Source: Deltaproteobacteria bacterium
Lineage (GTDB): Bacteria > Myxococcota_C > UBA6777
Direction: 5' to 3'
NCBI GenBank assembly: GCA_002731275.1
Contig: PCBK01000113.1
Span: 1-37,973, forward strand
Length of the DNA: 37,973 nucleotides
The notes beneath the pieces were generated by a model. The model worked only from the letters and a program-made list of their open reading frames with translations, had not been told where the DNA came from and did no database searches. Shown piece after piece: positions 34,004-37,973 of the stretch. A program made the position numbers and the translations under genes. Numbering within the stretch: position 1 is the stretch's first letter; every line of letters starts with the position of its first letter.

Positions 34004-34145
34004 TCTATCCAATAACAATCGTTTTCATCAATCGTTTTTTTCGTAGACTTGTCTTCAGAGAGAACAAAGTGATCCACCACAGACATCTATCATCACGATA
34101 TAAACGATGCGTCAGAGAAAATATACGACGCAAGGAGACAACCAG

Positions 34146-34643
34146 ATGAGCAACACATATCCTCCCGCACTTGGCATCGACTTTGGACGTGTCATCATCA
34201 GCTCGGTCAAGGACGACGGACGCGCGGACACAGCCTTTCTACAGGGAAGCACCAAAGAGGCGATGCAGACCCCTCCAAATGAGCGAGCGTTCGAAGTGAT
34301 CAAAGAACTTGTTGAGGCCTTTGAAGGTCGCGTATGGATCGTCTCGAAGGCAGGCAAACGCATTCAGCAACGCACGAGACAGTGGCTTCATACACATAAG
34401 TTCTACGAACAAACAGGTATCCCAAAGGAGCACTTGAGGTTTTGCATCAAAAGGCACCAAAAAGCCATCCATTGTAAAGAGTTGGGGATCACGCACTTCA
34501 TCGATGATCGCCTACAGGTGCTCTCCCATCTCAAAGACTGCGTACCCAATCTTTACGTGTATGGACCACAAAAGGGCCGTATACACGAGAGCTGGCTCAC
34601 ACATGTACACGACTGGAATGACGTCGAAGCCGCGCTCCTCTGA
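34146..34643 (+). CDS. HAD-like (5'-nucleotidase/deoxyribonucleotidase-type) protein
   Basis: This is a 165-residue cytoplasmic protein of the HAD fold. The nucleophile motif is GIDFGRV (Asp12), motif II WIVSKAG (Ser67), a Lys in the motif III region (Lys102/106), and motif IV FIDD (Asp120/121). The second Asp of the usual DxD, the general acid, is Gly14, so the phosphatase chemistry may be altered or lost. Small bacterial HAD proteins with a DIG/DFG motif in place of DxD are known to me as hypothetical proteins. The start is ATG 34146 with AAGGAG 8 bases upstream, rather than ATG 34107. It is probably controlled by the divergent LysR protein. Confidence 0.7.
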   Translation: MSNTYPPALGIDFGRVIISSVKDDGRADTAFLQGSTKEAMQTPPNERAFEVIKELVEAFEGRVWIVSKAGKRIQQRTRQWLHTHKFYEQTGIPKEHLRFCIKRHQKAIHCKELGITHFIDDRLQVLSHLKDCVPNLYVYGPQKGRIHESWLTHVHDWNDVEAALL

Positions 34644-34704
34644 GCAAAGAACGAACGTCCGGCCCACCACACAACTTTGCTCCTTGCCTTCGTTGAGGAA
34701 TTGG

Positions 34705-34718
34705 TCGACAATAGTCGA
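34705..34718 (+). promoter_or_regulatory. Short inverted repeat upstream of the PP2C gene
   Basis: TCGAC (34705-34709)-AATA-GTCGA (34714-34718) lies 34 bases before the phosphatase start in the 109-base gap. It may be an operator or a small hairpin; it could also be chance. Confidence 0.25.
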
Positions 34719-34752
34719 TGTCTGAGACAAGACTTACAACAAGGAGAAAGTC

Positions 34753-35982
34753 ATGAATCAACCATCCCCCTCTCTCACCATCTTCGCAAAAGGTTCATCC
34801 AAGGCAGGAAGCGAGCGCGATCGCAACGAAGACGCGTTCTTAATGGCACCCGAGCAAGGTTTGTACGCTGTCAGTGATGGTATCGGCGGGAACAAAGCTG
34901 GCGAGGTCGCGGCTTTCATCGCCCTTGAGGTCGTGAAACAGAAAATGGGTGAGATCAAAAAGGATCTGGACTCACTCCCCAAAAGTCACGAAGGTCGAAG
35001 ACACCTCGTCGAGAACGTCGAATCCGCCTTACAGTCAGCCTGCGCAGAGATCCATCAACGCGCCCAAGAGGAGGATAACCTCAAAGGGATGGGCGCGACC
35101 TGCACGATGCTGCAATTCGCCGGTGACAAAGTCGTCATGGGCCACGTTGGACACAGCGCAGTCTACCTGTTCCGAGACGGTATCCTCAGCAAACTCAGCG
35201 TCAATCACACCGCTGTCAACGAGCTTATTGAGCTTGGACTCGTCGAGCCAGAAGATGCCCCAACCCACCACTTGCGCAATATCCTCTCAAGGGCGTTGGG
35301 ATTTCACAAAACGGTCCTCGTCGATACGCTCGTCTTTACCCTGCTCCCCGGCGACCGTTTGCTCCTGTGTACAGACGGTGTCACCAGACACACAACCCCC
35401 GAATCCCTTCAATCAGCCCTTTCACACGAAGGTTCCATCGAAGCTCTACAACAACATCTCGATCAAGTCCTCCCACAGGACGAAGGCGACGACCTGACTT
35501 ACATCGTCATGGAAGTCCAGGCAGGTGATGACGCTCAAGCCCAAGAAGGCACGACATTTAGCTCACTCGTCACACAAGAGATGGAGCTGATGGATGAACA
35601 CTATCTCACAAAAGGACTCAAGGTCAGTGATAAGCTCCGTTTGCTCCACAGTATGAAGTGGAAAAACATCGAAGCTGACGAAGTTTTTCAGCGAGAAGGT
35701 GCGCTCTATACTGAGTTCGCCCTGATCATTGGTACCCCCTTGAAGGTCTCCAAAGACGGACATGCCATCCCCAACATCGCGAGGACATCCTGGGGCGAGA
35801 TCGCGCTGCTCACCCCTTACACAGCGCGCTACACATTGACCGCGACAGAGGAAACCGCGGCCCTCACGCTGTCACATGGAGCCTTCCAACAACTACTGAA
35901 GAAGCGCCCAAGACTCGCCTCCGAGCTGCTTCGACGACTTGGCCTGCACCTCCTCGGACTCCAAACACAAGACCTGCCATAG
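34753..35982 (+). CDS. PP2C-type Ser/Thr phosphatase fused to a cyclic-nucleotide-binding-like domain
   Basis: This is a 409-residue soluble protein. The N-terminal 255 residues form a PPM/PP2C phosphatase: RDRNEDAF (Asp27), VSDGIGGNKAGE (Asp42-Gly43), GMGATCT, CTDGV (Asp208) and DDLTYIV (Asp246/247). The usual GDS of motif GHVGDSR is GHVGHSA here (His134), removing an acidic residue that is normally conserved. Residues about 290-405 fit a cNMP-binding/Crp beta-roll (GALYTEFALIIG, GEIALLTPYTARYTLTATEE). The phosphate-cassette Arg is shifted or missing, so cAMP/cGMP binding is doubtful. SD AAGGAG is 6 bases upstream. It likely counteracts Ser/Thr kinases such as the N-terminal domain of the hybrid kinase (24255), though that pairing is inferred. 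Confidence 0.88.
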   Translation: MNQPSPSLTIFAKGSSKAGSERDRNEDAFLMAPEQGLYAVSDGIGGNKAGEVAAFIALEVVKQKMGEIKKDLDSLPKSHEGRRHLVENVESALQSACAEIHQRAQEEDNLKGMGATCTMLQFAGDKVVMGHVGHSAVYLFRDGILSKLSVNHTAVNELIELGLVEPEDAPTHHLRNILSRALGFHKTVLVDTLVFTLLPGDRLLLCTDGVTRHTTPESLQSALSHEGSIEALQQHLDQVLPQDEGDDLTYIVMEVQAGDDAQAQEGTTFSSLVTQEMELMDEHYLTKGLKVSDKLRLLHSMKWKNIEADEVFQREGALYTEFALIIGTPLKVSKDGHAIPNIARTSWGEIALLTPYTARYTLTATEETAALTLSHGAFQQLLKKRPRLASELLRRLGLHLLGLQTQDLP

Positions 35983-36330
35983 CCCAAACAACAACCAATC
36001 ATCAAACACTTTGTGTGCCAATCGCCCCAAAAGGCACACAGCGACTCCTCCCAAAAACCTCCGCCAAAAAGTGTTTATCCTCCGTCTTCACCGAATAAAA
36101 CCCTCAATATATCCGATTTCCCTCCTACGACGATTGGAACGTACTCAAGTTAAACATTGGAACGTTTGGATGGTCCATTTTTTACGTTTGGTACTTTTCA
36201 TAATGCCAATGCAAATGCATATTCATTCGTGTGGATGGAGGATCGTTATGAATGGATCAATTCATTGGCACATCTTTACATCCTCAATTGTCCACTTACA
36301 CAAAAAAGAAACGCATCAAGGGAGGTTCTC
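35983..36330. other. A+T-rich upstream region of the MocR gene
   Basis: This 348-base stretch holds no separate gene. It contains phased direct repeats (36133-36191) and a palindromic ATGCA-AA-TGCAT near 36210-36221. The MocR frame is open back to 36157, but only the GTG at 36331 has a good SD, and homology begins there. Confidence 0.55.
36133..36191 (+). promoter_or_regulatory. Phased direct repeats, candidate MocR operator
   Basis: ATTGGAACGT occurs at 36133-36142 and 36156-36165 (23 bases apart). The overlapping ACGTTTGG occurs at 36162-36169 and 36184-36191 (22 bases apart). The spacing is about two helical turns, as is typical of direct-repeat sites bound by MocR/GntR dimers upstream of their own gene. 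Confidence 0.55.
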
Positions 36331-37863
36331 GTGGGTAGATTGGCAGGTGTCAAACTGGAAGATGACAACGGCATTCCACTTTATCGTCAGCTCGTGGATC
36401 AGCTCTCCACGCGTATTCGTTCAGGAGCTTTACCTTCGGGGTACAAATTGCCTCCAACGAGAGAGCTGGCAAAAGATCTCAACATCCACCGCAATACAGT
36501 CGTGAGGGCGTTCGAAGAACTCTCAGCGCTCGGCTTCGTCAAGTCGATGGTTGGGCGCGGTACGTTTGTGGCAGATGTGGAAGAGGCACCCATCCGCTAC
36601 ACAGAGACGCTCGACGTCCCACAGCGTTCCCTCCCGTGGGATACATTGGTTTCACAGGCGACGGAGTTGGAGACGGTGCAAAAGATCCGACGTATCTCGC
36701 AACAAGTCCGTCACAGAGAGTGGTACAACCTCGCGCGCATGGAACCGCCTGTATCTTTGTTCCCGGTGGAGCGGTTTCGACATTGTATCGATCATGTCTT
36801 GCGCACACAGAAAGGCAAGGCGCTGCGGTATGCACCGCGCGAAGGTTTGGAACGTCTGAGAACGCTGTTGGTTGATCAGCTCGCGACAAAGGGTATCCCC
36901 GTCCGCGTCGAAGACGTCATGATCACGACAGGGAGTCAGCAGGGGCTGGATCTCGTCGCGCGCGCCCTGCTCGATCCAGGCGACACCATCCTCATGCAGA
37001 CCGCGACGTATACAGGTGCGCTCGGTGTATTCTCCGCGAGTGGCGCGCGCAGCATTGGTGTCCCTGGTGATGATGATGGCCCTTCGATCGAGTTTTTACA
37101 CCGCTTGAACACCAACCGCGTCAAAGGTTTTTACTTAATGCCTGACGTGTGCAACCCAACAGGCGTCTGTATCTCCGAGAAGAAGCGTGAGAAGATCATC
37201 GAATGGTCCCACGAACGAGGTATCCCACTGATCGAAGATGATTATGCTTCGGATATGGAGCTGGATGATGAATTGCCTCCACCAGCGCTCAGAGCGCTCG
37301 ATCCAGAGGTCATTTATATGGGGACGTTCAGCAAAAAGCTGATCCCAGCGTTACGTGTAGGTTACTTGATCTGCCCACAAGCCTTTCACAAAAGAATCCT
37401 TCCGATGAAACACGCGATGGATCTGGGCACTTCAGTGCTCATCCAACAGGCTCTTGCAGAGTTCTTAGAGCGAGGATACATGAGAGCCCATCTCAAGCAG
37501 ATCCTCCCAGAATATAAGAAACGCCGAGACGCACTCGAAGCCTCACTGACAGAGAATCTTCCTGAGGAGATCACCTGGAATCATCCAAAGAGAGGCCCGC
37601 TGCTGTGGCTCAAGTTGCCACAATATATCTCACCAGAAGAGGCCTTTGAAGAAGCCCGTAGAGAAGGTGTTCTTGTGAACCCAAGTTCACTCCACGAGGC
37701 CACAAATCAACGAGGTCCCAACGGGTTACGATTGGTCTTCTTACACGAAGAGCCAGAGCGACTACACGAAGCAGGCAAACGCCTGGGGCAGGCACTCAAA
37801 CGTCTCTGTCAAAGAGTCCCTGTGTCCGCGACAAATGGCGAGCGAGCGTTTAACGGCATTTGA
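36331..37863 (+). CDS. MocR-type regulator (GntR winged helix fused to class I aminotransferase fold)
   Basis: This is a 510-residue transcription factor. Residues about 10-80 are a GntR winged helix (GIPLYRQLVDQLSTRIRSG, LPPTRELAKDLNIHRNTVV, GFVKSMVGRGTFV). Residues about 130-495 are a fold-type I aminotransferase domain that binds PLP: TTGSQQG phosphate loop, NPTG, DDYASDM (PLP Asp), and FSKKLIPALRVGY with Schiff-base Lys335. Members sense PLP or amino compounds and regulate vitamin B6, GABA, taurine or other amine pathways. GTG 36331 is preceded by GGGAGG at 5 bases. No divergent partner gene is present in the window, so the target is unknown; the direct repeats upstream suggest autoregulation. 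Confidence 0.92.
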   Translation: MGRLAGVKLEDDNGIPLYRQLVDQLSTRIRSGALPSGYKLPPTRELAKDLNIHRNTVVRAFEELSALGFVKSMVGRGTFVADVEEAPIRYTETLDVPQRSLPWDTLVSQATELETVQKIRRISQQVRHREWYNLARMEPPVSLFPVERFRHCIDHVLRTQKGKALRYAPREGLERLRTLLVDQLATKGIPVRVEDVMITTGSQQGLDLVARALLDPGDTILMQTATYTGALGVFSASGARSIGVPGDDDGPSIEFLHRLNTNRVKGFYLMPDVCNPTGVCISEKKREKIIEWSHERGIPLIEDDYASDMELDDELPPPALRALDPEVIYMGTFSKKLIPALRVGYLICPQAFHKRILPMKHAMDLGTSVLIQQALAEFLERGYMRAHLKQILPEYKKRRDALEASLTENLPEEITWNHPKRGPLLWLKLPQYISPEEAFEEARREGVLVNPSSLHEATNQRGPNGLRLVFLHEEPERLHEAGKRLGQALKRLCQRVPVSATNGERAFNGI

Positions 37864-37908
37864 GGCCGTTGGATGAAAAAAACTGACTCTACCGTTTTTT
37901 ATGTAAAG

Positions 37909-37933
37909 GCCGCTCTCCCTTGAGAGACGCGGC
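37909..37933 (+). terminator. Hairpin after the MocR gene
   Basis: GCCGC-TCTC (37909-37917), loop CCTT, GAGA (37922-37925), a GAC bulge and GCGGC (37929-37933) form a G+C-rich stem 45 bases past the stop. It has no T-run, so factor-independent termination is uncertain. The last 40 bases of the window show nothing else. Confidence 0.35.
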
Positions 37934-37973
37934 GCAAAGCAAGTTTTGGAGCCAGTTTTCGTGGTACTGAAAT

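Overview
The window comes from a Gram-negative bacterium of intermediate G+C content with a complex lifestyle. A hybrid NRPS/PKS assembly line, a cyanobacterial/myxobacterial-style Ser/Thr kinase-ATPase-histidine kinase, a PP2C phosphatase fused to a cyclic-nucleotide-binding-like domain, a macro-domain protein and a eukaryote-like 2-oxoglutarate oxygenase point towards Myxococcota, Bradymonadota or similar deltaproteobacterial groups. No rRNA, tRNA or marker gene fixes the taxon, so this is an inference only. Genes are mostly on the + strand, and most have a clear purine-rich Shine-Dalgarno (SD) sequence.

Layout. Positions 1-848 are non-coding and rich in hairpins and repeats, including a 160-bp-period duplication and a 26-bp inverted repeat. 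Two small minus-strand genes follow (849-1415), then an SLC12-type cation-chloride cotransporter (1748-3961). Positions 4125-15132 look like one biosynthetic block: patatin-like hydrolase 1, a class V PLP enzyme, patatin-like hydrolase 2, and a 2437-residue NRPS (A-PCP-C-[relic A subdomain]-A/ligase-KR-PCP). The second half of the assembly line, a one-module PKS (KS-AT-ACP-TE, 20254-24153), lies about 5.1 kb further on. Between them sit a putative lipoprotein, a small membrane protein, a macro-domain protein, a convergent minus-strand 2OG-Fe(II) oxygenase, and a repeat tract of eight 20-bp units preceded by three units of another repeat carrying the inverted core.

A 1791-residue hybrid kinase (24255-29630) and a 36-residue single-span membrane protein follow. 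The rest is regulatory and cell-envelope genes: AraC regulator and divergent DUF4345 membrane protein; a three-repeat peptidoglycan-binding M15 peptidase; LysR regulator with a perfect inverted-repeat operator candidate and a divergent HAD-like protein; PP2C-cNBD fusion; and a MocR-type regulator preceded by phased direct repeats.

How the genes work together (inference): the NRPS would load an amino acid through A1 and a second acid through the ligase-like A2, reduce the latter with the KR, join them, and hand the product to the PKS. The PKS would add one malonate unit, and its thioesterase would release the product. The class V PLP enzyme and the two hydrolases are candidates for precursor supply or tailoring. 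No phosphopantetheinyl transferase, exporter or methyltransferase for the product is visible here. The main novelty candidates are the duplicated patatin/PLP/NRPS arrangement with matching leader hairpins, the relic adenylation subdomain inside the NRPS, the split assembly line, and the 20-bp repeat tract in front of the PKS.
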